The notes under the pieces were generated by a model, which saw nothing but the letters and a program-made list of their open reading frames with translations, was not told the DNA's origin and ran no database searches. This document shows, piece after piece, positions 8,374 to 16,416 of a stretch of 64,000 nucleotides of DNA. A program made the translations under genes and the position numbers. This stretch comes from Jiangella alkaliphila (lineage in GTDB: Bacteria > Actinomycetota > Actinomycetes > Jiangellales > Jiangellaceae), in contig NZ_LT629791.1 in the NCBI RefSeq assembly GCF_900105925.1, positions 1,054,001 through 1,118,000 on the forward strand, written 5' to 3'. The first letter of the stretch is position 1. Each line of letters begins with the position of its first letter.

Positions 8374-9144
8374 GTGATCTCTTCGTCCAAGCGGTCCGCG
8401 GTCGCGGCTGCCCTGGTCCTGTCCGCCGGCGTCCTGGCCGGGTGTGGTGGCGGCGACGACGCCGAGGCGGGGGACGAGTCCTCCGCGACGCCGGCATGGG
8501 AGTCGACGCCCGCGGGGGCGGCGCCGACGGACGCGGAGACCCCGGCGACGGAGGCGACGGACGGCGGGACGGAGGAGCCGGCCGCGCCCGGTGGGGCGGC
8601 GGAGAGCGGCGAGGCCCCGGCCGACCCGCCCGCTGGCGGCACCGAGGGCGACGCGGCGGGGGATGCTGCGGGCGCACCGGACGACGGCGGTGACGGCGGC
8701 GACCAGCCGCCGCCCGATCCGGACGACGCCGAGGACCCGCCGGCGGCCGACCCGATCGCGCAGCCGGTCGACGCGTGCACGCTGGGCGTCGAGGCGATCG
8801 TCGGCGTGCTCGGCGCGAACCCGACGTCCGAGGACACCTCTGAGGCGACGGAGTTCGGCCCGGGCTGTTCCTGGACCGGCAGCACCGGCCACGAGCTGAT
8901 CGTCGACATCTCGACGTTCGACGACTGGGTCAGCGCCGCCGACATGCTCGGCGGCGACACCGAGGACATCGCCGACCTCGGGACCGAGGCGTGGGCGTCG
9001 CTGAGCGCGCCGTCGAACCTGCAGGTCGCCTGGCGCCGCGACGACGTCTCCGTCACGCTCGCCGCCAGCCTCGACAGCGGCGGCGACACGCTCGTCGACG
9101 TCGCGCGGATCATCGACGCCGCGCTGCTGGCCGCGGGCTACTAA
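8374..9144 (+). CDS. Secreted lipoprotein with DUF3558-like domain
   Basis: The 256-residue protein starts at GTG 8374. The signal peptide ends in a lipobox (VLSAGVLAGC, Cys24). An acidic Asp/Glu/Gly/Pro/Ala-rich spacer covers about residues 25-130. A small folded domain follows with two cysteines (DACTLGVEAIVGVLG and GPGCSW), resembling the DUF3558 lipoproteins of actinomycetes. The function is unknown. Its TAA stop overlaps the TAG stop of the convergent VOC gene by 4 nt. Confidence 0.72.
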   Translation: MISSSKRSAVAAALVLSAGVLAGCGGGDDAEAGDESSATPAWESTPAGAAPTDAETPATEATDGGTEEPAAPGGAAESGEAPADPPAGGTEGDAAGDAAGAPDDGGDGGDQPPPDPDDAEDPPAADPIAQPVDACTLGVEAIVGVLGANPTSEDTSEATEFGPGCSWTGSTGHELIVDISTFDDWVSAADMLGGDTEDIADLGTEAWASLSAPSNLQVAWRRDDVSVTLAASLDSGGDTLVDVARIIDAALLAAGY

Positions 9145-9575
9145 CTGATCACGTACTCGTCGCCGACGGCCTCGCGCAGCTCGTCCTTCGAGACGTCGGC
9201 CGAGGGCGCGGTCAGGTGCCAGCGGTGGCCGAACGGGTCGTACAGCCAACCGCCGCGGCCGTACGGCGAGTCGGTGACCGGACGGTCGACGGTCGCCCCG
9301 GCCGCGATCGCCCGCGCGAACAGGCCGTCCACGTCGTCGACGGTGAGGACGAGCGACACCGCGGTGCGGCCGGGGTCGGGCGCGTAGACGCCGCCCTCCG
9401 GCCACTCGTCGGCGATCATGAGGACGGCGCCCTCGACGGTGAACTCGGCGTGGCCGATCGTGCCGGTCGCCGGGTCGGTCCAGCGGCTCGTCTCGACCGC
9501 GCCGAACGCCGCGGCATAGAACTCGAGCGCGGCCGCGGTGTCCTTGGCACAGAGATACGGCGTGACGGTGGCCAT
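9141..9575 (-). CDS. PhnB-like VOC family protein
   Basis: The 144-residue protein starts at ATG 9575. The sequence VTPYLCAKDTAAALEFYAAAFGA, IGHAEFTVEGAVLMIADE, and WLYDPFGHRWHL are typical of the PhnB/YdcG-like branch of the VOC superfamily. The open frame continues upstream, but that portion crosses an inverted repeat and is unlikely to be translated. The ligand and function are unknown. It lies downstream of pckG on the same strand, separated by the repeat at 9668-9723. Confidence 0.82.
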   Translation of the reverse strand: MATVTPYLCAKDTAAALEFYAAAFGAVETSRWTDPATGTIGHAEFTVEGAVLMIADEWPEGGVYAPDPGRTAVSLVLTVDDVDGLFARAIAAGATVDRPVTDSPYGRGGWLYDPFGHRWHLTAPSADVSKDELREAVGDEYVIS

Positions 9576-9667
9576 GTCGGCTCCCCTCGATCCGGGTGAC
9601 ACAACCGACGCTAGAGCACCCGTCACCCTAGCCGCTTGGACGAATGTGACCTCACGGCGCCGTGGCC

Positions 9668-9723
9668 CCATGATCATCAACCTCTTGTGCTGTGATGGCG
9701 ACACGAAAGGTTGATGATCATGG
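9668..9723. repeat. Inverted repeat with TTGATGATCATGG core
   Basis: Sixteen-base arms (9668-9683 and 9708-9723, CCATGATCATCAACCT and its exact complement) flank a 24-nt loop. It sits 11 nt after the pckG stop and upstream of the VOC gene, where a terminator would be expected. The arm sequence is related to the GTTGATCATGGAG repeats at 39.5, 44.2 and 44.9 kb. Confidence 0.8.
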
Positions 9724-9734
9724 GCGACGGGCGG

Positions 9735-11570
9735 TCACATGCCCAGGCGCGCCTTGAGGCCGTCGAGCTCGGCCCAGAGCAGCGTCGGCAGGTGGTCGCC
9801 GAACTTGTCGAACCACTCGGTGATGCCCGGTACCTCGGCCCGCCATTCCTCCGGGTCGACCGCGAGGCACGCGGCCAGCTGCTCCGCCGTCAGGTCGAGC
9901 CCCGTGGTGTCCAGCGACTCCGGTGCCGGCACGTGGCCGATCGGCGTCTCCGTCGCCGCGGCCAGGCCGTCCAGCCGCTCGACGACCCACTTGAGGACGC
10001 GGCCGTTCTCGCCGAAGCCGGGCCAGAGGAAGCCGCCCTCGTCGTCGCGGCGGAACCAGTTGACGTAGAAGATCTTCGGGAGCTTGACCGCGTCGGCGTC
10101 CTTGCCCATGGCGATCCAGTGCGCGAAGTAGTCGCCGCCGTTGTAGCCGATGAACGGGAGCATCGCCATCGGGTCGCGCCGGACGACGCCCACCTGGCCG
10201 GTCGCCGCCGCCGTCGTCTCCGACGAGAGCGTGGCGCCCATGAAGACGCCGTGCGTCCAGTCCCGCGCCTCGGTGACCAGCGGGATCGTCGTCCGGCGGC
10301 GGCCGCCGAACAGGATCGCCGAGATCGGCACGCCGCGCGGGTCGTCGAACTCCGGCGCGATGATCGGGCACTGCTCGATCGGCGTGCAGAACCGCGAGTT
10401 CGGGTGCGATGAGGGGCCCGGCGACGGCGGATTCCAATCACGGCCCTTCCAGTCGGTCAGGTGGGCCGGCTCGTCGTCCGTCATGCCCTCCCACCAGATG
10501 TCGCCGTCGTCGGTGAGCGCGACGTTGGTGAAGACGCTGTTGCCCTTGGCGATGGTGCGCATCGCGTTCGGGTTGGTCTTCCAGCCGGTGCCGGGCGCGA
10601 CGCCGAACAGGCCGAACTCGGGGTTGACGGCGTAGAGGCGGCCGTCGTCGCCGAAGCGCATCCACGCGATGTCGTCGCCGAGCGTCTCGACCTTCCAGCC
10701 CGGGATGGTCGGCTCCAGCATCGCCAGGTTCGTCTTGCCACACGCCGACGGGAACGCGGCGGCGATGTAGTGCACAGCGCCGTGCGGAGCGGTCAGCTTC
10801 AGGATGAGCATGTGCTCGGCCAGCCAGCCCTCGTCGCGGGCCATGGCGCTGGCGATGCGCAGCGAGTAGCACTTCTTGCCCAGCAGCGAGTTGCCACCGT
10901 AGCCGGAGCCGTACGACCAGATCATCCGCTCCTCGGGGAACTGGGTGATGAACTTGGTCTCGTTGCACGGCCACGCGACGTCCTGCTGGCCGGGCTCCAG
11001 CGGCGCCCCGACGCTGTGCAGGCAGGGCACGAAGTCGGCGTCGTCGCCCATCGCCTCGAGGACGTGGGCGCCCATGCGGGCCATGATCCGCATCGACACC
11101 GTCACGTATGGCGAGTCCGTCAGCTCGACGCCGAACATCGGGTTCGCCGCGGTCAGCGGGCCCATGCAGAACGGGATGACGTACATCGTGCGGCCGCGCA
11201 TCGAGCCCCGGTAGAGCTCGGTCATCTCGGCCTTCATCTCGTTCGGGTCGCGCCAGTTGTTCGTCGGCCCCGCGTCCGCCTCGTCGACCGAGCAGATGAA
11301 CGTCCGCTCCTCCACCCGCGCGACGTCCGTCGGGTCCGTCCGCGCCCAGAACGAGTTCGGCTTCTTCTCCGGGTTCAGCCGCGTCAGCGTTCCCGCGGCG
11401 ACGAGCTCGTCGGTGAGGGCGGTCCACTCCTCGTCGGATCCGTCGCACCAGTGGATCCGGTCCGGCTGGGTCAGCTCCGCGACCTCGCGGACCCAGGCGA
11501 GCAGCCGGGCATGGGACGTCGGGACATCGTCGAGATCGAGATCGGCTCCGGGTTCGGCGAACGTCGTCAT
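9735..11570 (-). CDS. pckG: Phosphoenolpyruvate carboxykinase (GTP)
   Basis: The 611-residue protein has the full length of the GTP-dependent enzyme, which converts oxaloacetate plus GTP to PEP, CO2 and GDP in gluconeogenesis. Visible motifs are the hypermobile active-site loop with P-loop [15 protein letters not shown] (about residues 271-285), substrate-binding [15 protein letters not shown], and the metal/nucleotide-binding [13 protein letters not shown] 11570 is preceded by non-coding sequence that carries no other gene. The gene is monocistronic and a 16-bp inverted repeat follows the stop. Confidence 0.97.
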   Translation of the reverse strand: MTTFAEPGADLDLDDVPTSHARLLAWVREVAELTQPDRIHWCDGSDEEWTALTDELVAAGTLTRLNPEKKPNSFWARTDPTDVARVEERTFICSVDEADAGPTNNWRDPNEMKAEMTELYRGSMRGRTMYVIPFCMGPLTAANPMFGVELTDSPYVTVSMRIMARMGAHVLEAMGDDADFVPCLHSVGAPLEPGQQDVAWPCNETKFITQFPEERMIWSYGSGYGGNSLLGKKCYSLRIASAMARDEGWLAEHMLILKLTAPHGAVHYIAAAFPSACGKTNLAMLEPTIPGWKVETLGDDIAWMRFGDDGRLYAVNPEFGLFGVAPGTGWKTNPNAMRTIAKGNSVFTNVALTDDGDIWWEGMTDDEPAHLTDWKGRDWNPPSPGPSSHPNSRFCTPIEQCPIIAPEFDDPRGVPISAILFGGRRRTTIPLVTEARDWTHGVFMGATLSSETTAAATGQVGVVRRDPMAMLPFIGYNGGDYFAHWIAMGKDADAVKLPKIFYVNWFRRDDEGGFLWPGFGENGRVLKWVVERLDGLAAATETPIGHVPAPESLDTTGLDLTAEQLAACLAVDPEEWRAEVPGITEWFDKFGDHLPTLLWAELDGLKARLGM

Positions 11571-11869
11571 CTAGCGGTCACCCTCTTCGTGTCGGTGCGC
11601 GCAGTCGGCCCTGCAGCGCGTTCCGGGTATGCGGAGGCGACCCGATCTCAGGCCATTCGGAGACGGGCGATGTTCCGCGGGGATGCTCAGCACGCTAGGG
11701 CCGGCATCTCAAGGACTGGAACCGACAACGGGGTGATCAGGACCACACAGGGTGCCAAAATTCGGGACAAATCAGACACTGGTACGTACCTCACCTCACC
11801 ACCGATGCGCAGTGGTACGGACCAGATCAGTCTTCAGCGCCGCCGGCCGCTCGGGCCCCGGCCGCTTCG
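11571..11869. other. Intergenic region upstream of pckG
   Basis: This 299-nt gap lies between the pckG start and the end of the amidohydrolase gene, and presumably holds the pckG promoter and regulatory sites. I see an AT-richer patch around 11750-11775 but no operator or riboswitch that I can name. Confidence 0.4.
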
Positions 11870-13075
11870 TCAGACGACCACGCCCGCGCGGATGACGGTG
11901 CGTCCCTTCTCGTTCCAGAGCAGCGACGCGTCCGCGAACGGGTCGCCGTCGAACAGGATGATGTCGCCGGCCGCGCCCGGGCCGATGCGGCCGAGATCGT
12001 CGCGACCCAGAAGCTGGGCGTTGACCGACGTGGCCGAGCGGAGCGTGTCGAGCACGCCGAGCACTTCGGCCTGAAGCCGCAGCCCGACCAGCTGGTCGTC
12101 CTCGAGGTCGCCCATGAGGTCGGTGCCGAAGCCGACGCCGACGCCGGCGGTCCTCGCCAGTTCGATGGCGTGCTTGCCGGAGTCGAGGACCTCGCGGTTC
12201 TTCGCCTTGGAGATCGGGTTCAGCCCGACGGCGTCCCCGCGCCGGTCCATCGCGTCGTACGCCGCCAGCGTCGGCACCAGGAACGCGTCGTGGTCGGCCA
12301 TCAGCTGGGCGGTCGCCTCGTCGAGCAGGTTGCCGTGCTCGATCGAGCGGACGCCGTTGCCGACGGCGTGCTCGATCGCCTCCGGTGAGTACGCGTGCGC
12401 GGCGACGTACGAGCCGCGCCGGGCGGCCTCGTCGGTGATCGCGCGGACCTCGTCGGCGCTGTACTGGGGCCGGCGGATCGGGTCGGTCAGCGACACGACG
12501 CCGCCGGACGCCATGATCTTGATCGCATGGGCGCCGCGCCGGAACCGGTCGCGGACCGCCGCTCGCACCGCGTCGACGCCGTCGACCACCTCGGACATGT
12601 GCGCGTGACCGACGCACAGATCGCGGTCGCCCGGACGGGGGTCGCCGTGGCCGCCGGTCTGGGACAGCGCCGGGCCGGTGTAGAAGTAGCGCGGCGCCCG
12701 GACGAGCCCCTCGTCCAGCGCCCGGGCGAGCCCAGGGTCGCCGCCCGCGACGTCGCGGACCGTCGTGAAGCCGCGGCGCAGGGCGTTGCTCAGGCGCCGG
12801 GCCGCCTTGAGCGCGACGTAGCTCAGCGGGCTCGACTCGATGCCGACCATGTCCAGCCCGACGCCGTACGCGTGGCAGTGCGCGTCGATCAGGCCCGGAA
12901 CCACCGTGCCGCCCCGCGCGTCGATCGTGTCGCCGCCGCGGTCCTCGGTGTCGACCGTCTCGGGGTCGACGACGACGCCGTCGACGATGTGGACGTCGCC
13001 CTCGGTCAGCTCGGCGGAGAAGCCGTCGAAGATGCGCGCGTTCGTGATGGTCAGGCTGGCCGGCTGCTGGCCCAT
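11870..13075 (-). CDS. Metal-dependent amidohydrolase family protein
   Basis: The 401-residue amidohydrolase belongs to the group of imidazolonepropionase/prolidase-like enzymes. The metal-site motifs are in order: PGLIDAHCHAYG (HxH, about residue 67), KIMASGG (bridging lysine), VAAHAYSPEAIEHAV, SIEHGNLLD, and GFGTDLMGD (catalytic Asp). The composite beta-sandwich is formed by the ends (LTITNARIFDG... and IGPGAAGDIILFDGDPF). Such enzymes hydrolyse cyclic amides or dipeptides; the substrate is unknown. ATG 13075 was chosen because upstream sequence is non-coding. Confidence 0.87.
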   Translation of the reverse strand: MGQQPASLTITNARIFDGFSAELTEGDVHIVDGVVVDPETVDTEDRGGDTIDARGGTVVPGLIDAHCHAYGVGLDMVGIESSPLSYVALKAARRLSNALRRGFTTVRDVAGGDPGLARALDEGLVRAPRYFYTGPALSQTGGHGDPRPGDRDLCVGHAHMSEVVDGVDAVRAAVRDRFRRGAHAIKIMASGGVVSLTDPIRRPQYSADEVRAITDEAARRGSYVAAHAYSPEAIEHAVGNGVRSIEHGNLLDEATAQLMADHDAFLVPTLAAYDAMDRRGDAVGLNPISKAKNREVLDSGKHAIELARTAGVGVGFGTDLMGDLEDDQLVGLRLQAEVLGVLDTLRSATSVNAQLLGRDDLGRIGPGAAGDIILFDGDPFADASLLWNEKGRTVIRAGVVV

Positions 13076-13233
13076 GGGCGGTCACCCTTTCGTCCCGTCG
13101 GTGTCATGTCACACGCTATAGGGGGCCGTCCGCGCTGGTCGTGAGCGGTCCGCCGGCCGGCGAGGTTATCCGATTTCGGCCTCGCCGCTCAGACCGGTAC
13201 ACTCGGTCACCGGTCCGCTTCGTCGCGGGTCGA

Positions 13234-13309
13234 GCGCCCGTAGCTCAACGGATAGAGCATCTGACTACGGATCAGAAGGTTAGGGGTTCGAATCCCTTCG
13301 GGCGCGCCA
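13234..13309 (+). tRNA. tRNA-Arg(ACG)
   Basis: Acceptor GCGCCCG (13234-13240) pairs with CGGGCGC (13299-13305). The anticodon stem TCTGA/TCAGA closes loop CTACGGA, giving anticodon ACG. T-arm GGGGTTCGAATCCCT is present and CCA is encoded (13307-13309). It decodes CGN codons after A34 deamination. A 37-bp fragment of this gene recurs at 14890-14926. Confidence 0.96.
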
Positions 13310-13314
13310 ACCAC

Positions 13315-13346
13315 AACCCCAGGCCAGCGAGTTGCTGCCTGGGGTT
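13315..13346 (+). terminator. Rho-independent-type terminator of tRNA-Arg
   Basis: A 10-bp stem (AACCCCAGGC / GCCTGGGGTT) with a 12-nt loop ends in TTTCG directly after the tRNA. The position and T-run support intrinsic termination. Confidence 0.8.
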
Positions 13347-13363
13347 TCGTCGTGCCCGCGGGT

Positions 13364-13657
13364 CTAGCGCAGCGACTCGATCGCGGCAACGACGCGACCC
13401 CTGCCGGAAACGACGAAGCGGTGCTCGACGCCGGAGGTCGTGGTGACGACGACGCCGTTGGGGATGAAGCCCATGCTGCGATACGTCGCGACCGAGGCGA
13501 TGTCGGCGACCGGGAGGTCGAGCGGTTCAGTGTCGGTGTTCAGTCTGTGGGCGCGAAAGGACAGCAGTTCGTTTGTCAGCGTGAGATGACCGCCCACGCT
13601 CAGGTCGCCGCGCCAATGATTCGCCTTCACGCGGATGAGTTCACCGCCCTGAGCCAC
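13364..13657 (-). CDS. GRAM/PH-like domain protein
   Basis: The 97-residue protein starts at GTG 13657. The sequence ANHWRGDLSVGGHLTLTNELLSFRAH resembles the first strands of GRAM domains (a PH-like fold), followed by PLDLPVADIASVATYR and GVVVTTTSGVEHRFVVSG. GRAM domains bind lipids or proteins, but the role of these small bacterial ones is not known. It reads toward the tRNA-Arg terminator from inside the region bounded by the tRNA-Arg repeat. Confidence 0.65.
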   Translation of the reverse strand: MAQGGELIRVKANHWRGDLSVGGHLTLTNELLSFRAHRLNTDTEPLDLPVADIASVATYRSMGFIPNGVVVTTTSGVEHRFVVSGRGRVVAAIESLR

Positions 13658-13797
13658 GCGACCGCCCTCCTGCTCGATATTCCGTTACCGGCGCAGCGTA
13701 TCGGCAGCACCCGTGACGTTGAGCAGGCCGGCGAGATGCGAGACTAAACCTGGCCCCTGTTCGTTTTGTTCGTTTAAACTGAGGGGAGGAGGCGATC

Positions 13798-14292
13798 ATG
13801 GCGAGAACGGCAGCAAGCAGCAACGTCAGAACATATATGCCCGACGAGCAGCAGGACGCCCAGATCCTCGACTTCGTGAAGGCGCTCGAGGCCGCCGGCC
13901 GGGTCGGTCCAGACGTGCGTCCCGCGCTGGTCGCGGCGAACGGCGCCCGGCTCGAACTGCCGGAGGCCATGTATCACGTACTGCTCCAGGTCGCCGAGAC
14001 CCTGTCAAGCGGTATGGGCGTCACCATCGCCCCAATGAACGCCATGCTGACCACTCAGGAGGCAGCCGATTTCCTCGGGATCGCGCGCCCGACCCTGGTA
14101 CGCATCCTCGAGCGCGGCGACATTCCGATGACGAAGCCAGGACGGCACCGGTTCGTCCAGCTCAGAGATCTGCTCGACTATCAGTCGCAGCAGCGCGAGC
14201 AGACGCGAACCACTCTCGACGAACTGGTCGAGGATGCCGTCGACACCGACCTGTACTCGGCGACCGACGGACCTCCGCCGGTGACGCGCTGA
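13798..14292 (+). CDS. Helix-turn-helix (excisionase-type) antitoxin candidate
   Basis: The 164-residue protein starts at ATG 13798 behind a strong ribosome binding site (GGGGAGGAGG, 13783-13792). An N-terminal region of about 80 residues is followed by an excisionase/MerR-like helix-turn-helix: MLTTQEAADFLGIARPTLVRILERGDIPMTKPGRHRFVQLRDLLDY. The acidic C-terminus (LDELVEDAVDTDLY) could wrap a toxin. Proteins of this type pair with PIN ribonucleases, and a PIN gene begins 3 nt after the stop, so this is probably the DNA-binding antitoxin that autoregulates the operon. A promoter region with repeated GTTCGTTT (about 13758-13775) lies upstream. Confidence 0.8.
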   Translation: MARTAASSNVRTYMPDEQQDAQILDFVKALEAAGRVGPDVRPALVAANGARLELPEAMYHVLLQVAETLSSGMGVTIAPMNAMLTTQEAADFLGIARPTLVRILERGDIPMTKPGRHRFVQLRDLLDYQSQQREQTRTTLDELVEDAVDTDLYSATDGPPPVTR

Positions 14293-14295
14293 CAC

Positions 14296-14853
14296 ATGAG
14301 CTTCCCCGCGTTCATCGACACCTGCGCTCTTTACAGTGCCACCCTCACTGACACGTTGCTTCGGATCGCCGAGGAGCGCGCGTTCCGGCCGCACTGGTCC
14401 GCTGGAGTGATGACCGAGCTGGCGAGCGTGCTCGTGCGCGAGGCCGGACTCAAGCGTGAGCAGGCCGCCCGCCGAATCGCCCAGATGCAACGGGCGTTCC
14501 CGGCGGCGGAGGTCATCGAGTACGAGCCGCTCATCGAGGTGATGAGCTGCGATCAGAAGGACCGCCACGTTCTTGCCGCTGCGGTACACGGTGGGTGCGA
14601 GGTGCTCGTGACGTTCAACCTCAAGGACTTTCCGCCCGAGTCGACCGAGCCGTTCCATGTCACGGTCGTCAGCCCGGACGCATTTCTCCTCGACCAGCTC
14701 GATCTGTATCCGGCGAAGGTGGGACGAGCGCTCCTTGCGCAGCTCACGGCCGCGAAACGGCCACCGCTGACGATGGGACAACTCCTCGGCCGACTGGCTC
14801 GCGCCGGTGTGCCGGGCTTCGCCGCCGAGACCCGCCGCCACGAGTTCGCCTGA
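14296..14853 (+). CDS. PIN-domain ribonuclease toxin candidate
   Basis: The 185-residue protein starts at ATG 14296, 3 nt after the antitoxin stop, indicating translational coupling. The acidic residues of a PIN nuclease are visible: Asp8 (FIDTCAL), Glu41 (VMTELASVL), Asp89 (KDRHVLAAAVHGG) and Asp111 (FNLKDFP). It resembles the PIN_3-type toxins, which cleave RNA in a Mg2+-dependent way. A C-terminal helical extension of about 60 residues follows the core. Toxicity is inferred from family and arrangement, not shown. Confidence 0.83.
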   Translation: MSFPAFIDTCALYSATLTDTLLRIAEERAFRPHWSAGVMTELASVLVREAGLKREQAARRIAQMQRAFPAAEVIEYEPLIEVMSCDQKDRHVLAAAVHGGCEVLVTFNLKDFPPESTEPFHVTVVSPDAFLLDQLDLYPAKVGRALLAQLTAAKRPPLTMGQLLGRLARAGVPGFAAETRRHEFA

Positions 14854-14889
14854 GCCCCGCCGTGCCTGAGCGCCTGCGCTTCGAGTGGC

Positions 14890-14926
14890 AGAGCATCTGA
14901 CTACGGATCAGAAGGTTAGGGTTCGA
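14890..14926. repeat. Partial direct copy of tRNA-Arg(ACG)
   Basis: These 37 bases repeat 13254-13291 of the tRNA-Arg gene (D-stem end through anticodon arm to T-loop) with one missing G. They lie 37 nt after the PIN gene stop. The copy lacks the 3' acceptor half and cannot be a functional tRNA. Together with the intact tRNA it brackets the GRAM/antitoxin/PIN segment. Confidence 0.85.
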
Positions 14927-14936
14927 TGCCGAGCTC

Positions 14937-15242
14937 TCAGAGGGGCGGCTCCGGCGCGATCCGATCGAGCTGTGGGTCGGGGACATGCCGCGGCCGCGAC
15001 CGTTCCGGCTTCCACAGCAGCGCGCCGACCCCCAGCCAGGCGACGCACAGCAATGCGCCGGCGCCGATCAGCACCGCTCCGGCCAGCCGACCGCCCGGGC
15101 TACCGTCGTCCACGTAGAACTCTGAGGCGTCCGACGGCTGGCTCGCCAGGAGCGTGATCAGGCCGGCGAGCAGGAGCAGGATCGCCAGGATACCGAGGGT
15201 CATCTGATACGGGTTGACCGGCTTTGGGGTGGGTGTAGACAT
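14937..15242 (-). CDS. Small two-TM membrane protein
   Basis: The 101-residue protein starts at ATG 15242 with a ribosome binding site (GGAGGTG on the minus strand) just upstream. Two hydrophobic segments (about residues 14-34 and 53-76) are joined by an acidic loop (SDASEFYVDDGSPGG). A short basic and then proline-rich tail follows. I do not recognise a family. It ends 10 nt from the tRNA-Arg fragment. Confidence 0.6.
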   Translation of the reverse strand: MSTPTPKPVNPYQMTLGILAILLLLAGLITLLASQPSDASEFYVDDGSPGGRLAGAVLIGAGALLCVAWLGVGALLWKPERSRPRHVPDPQLDRIAPEPPL

Positions 15243-15502
15243 CCTTCACCTCCAGATCCGTCAGGGTAGGCAAGGGCTGCGTCGCGTTGATGCACAGCAG
15301 CACGCCCGGCTACATGCGTCTCAGGTCTCGCCTGGCCATGGCCGGAGTCATGGCGGCGCTCGCCGCCGGCCGCCGAGTCGACGTCGGCGACGGCCCGGTC
15401 GTCGGGCACGGTCTGGTGCACGAAGGGCGTCGCCGGTCCGGCCCGCGCAGTGGTACCCGGGCTGGTACCAGTTCGCCTGGCGGTGCTGACCAGCCAGGCA
15501 GG

Positions 15503-16336
15503 TTAGGACCAGGCCCCGGTTTCCGCCGCCGCTCGGACGACGTCGCGGAAGTCGCGGGCCGGGCGGCCGAGGGCGCGCTCCACGCCGTCGGAGAGGTAGG
15601 CGTCGATGCCGCGGCGGACCGGGCTGACCATGATCGCGTACCCCTCTGCGTCGTCCGCGGACCAGCCCTGACCCACCAGCTCGCGCACGAGGTCGTCGTG
15701 CTCGATGTGGGTGTAGCGGACGTCGCGGCCGGACGCCGCAGCGATCTCCGCGGCCGCCTCGGCCATCGTCAGGGCGCGCGGCCCGGACAGCTCGTACGTC
15801 TGCCCGACATGATGGTCCTCGGTCAGCGCCGCGACGCCGACCGCCGCGATGTCGTCGGCGTCGACGAAGCTCGCGGCACCGTCGCCGGCGGACAGCCGCA
15901 GGTCGCCGGACAGGACGGCGTCGCGGAAGAAGCCCTCGCTGAAGTTCTGTGCGAACCATCCCGGCCGCAGGATCGTCCAGTCCACCGCGGCCGGACGCAG
16001 CGCCGCCTCGCCGTCGATGTGCGGGTTGCCTTCCATCAGGTCCGCCGGCAGGTAGTCGGGCACGTCGACGCCGCGGCCGGAGAGCAGCACGATCCGCTCG
16101 ACCCCGCTGCGGATCGCGGCGTCGACGAACGGACGGGTGAGCGGGGCGGCGTCGTACGGCACCACGAACGCCGAGCGCACGCCGTCGAGGGCGGCCGGCC
16201 AGGTGGCGTCGTCGGTCCAGTCGAACGGCGGGCTGCTGGTGCGTCCGGCCTGCCGCACGGGCACACCGAGGTCGTCGAGACGGGCGGCGACCCGGCGGCC
16301 GACCTTGCCGGTGGCGCCAATGAGGAGAATCGTCAT
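15503..16336 (-). CDS. NmrA-like NAD(P)-binding oxidoreductase (atypical SDR)
   Basis: The 277-residue protein starts at ATG 16336. It opens with the dinucleotide motif MTILLIGATGKVGRRVAARL and contains RIVLLSGRGVDV, WTILRPGWFAQNF, ASFVDADDIAAVGVAAL and YELSGPRALTMAEAAAEIA. These are the markers of the NmrA/ergot-alkaloid-reductase-like atypical short-chain dehydrogenases, which act as NADPH sensors or reductases. It diverges from an AraC-type regulator 80 nt away, which probably controls it. The 260-nt stretch downstream holds no convincing gene. Confidence 0.85.
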   Translation of the reverse strand: MTILLIGATGKVGRRVAARLDDLGVPVRQAGRTSSPPFDWTDDATWPAALDGVRSAFVVPYDAAPLTRPFVDAAIRSGVERIVLLSGRGVDVPDYLPADLMEGNPHIDGEAALRPAAVDWTILRPGWFAQNFSEGFFRDAVLSGDLRLSAGDGAASFVDADDIAAVGVAALTEDHHVGQTYELSGPRALTMAEAAAEIAAASGRDVRYTHIEHDDLVRELVGQGWSADDAEGYAIMVSPVRRGIDAYLSDGVERALGRPARDFRDVVRAAAETGAWS

Positions 16337-16416
16337 GCCGCCAGCCAACCTCCGTCTGGGTGGACTCTGAATGGTCCAGACGCTCCGATTCATGCGACGT
16401 CGTCTACGGTGGTGGG

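Noticed and set aside
14890-14926. Second tRNA-Arg gene
   Set aside because: Lacks acceptor and 3' half of the T-arm and has a deletion; it can only be a fragment.
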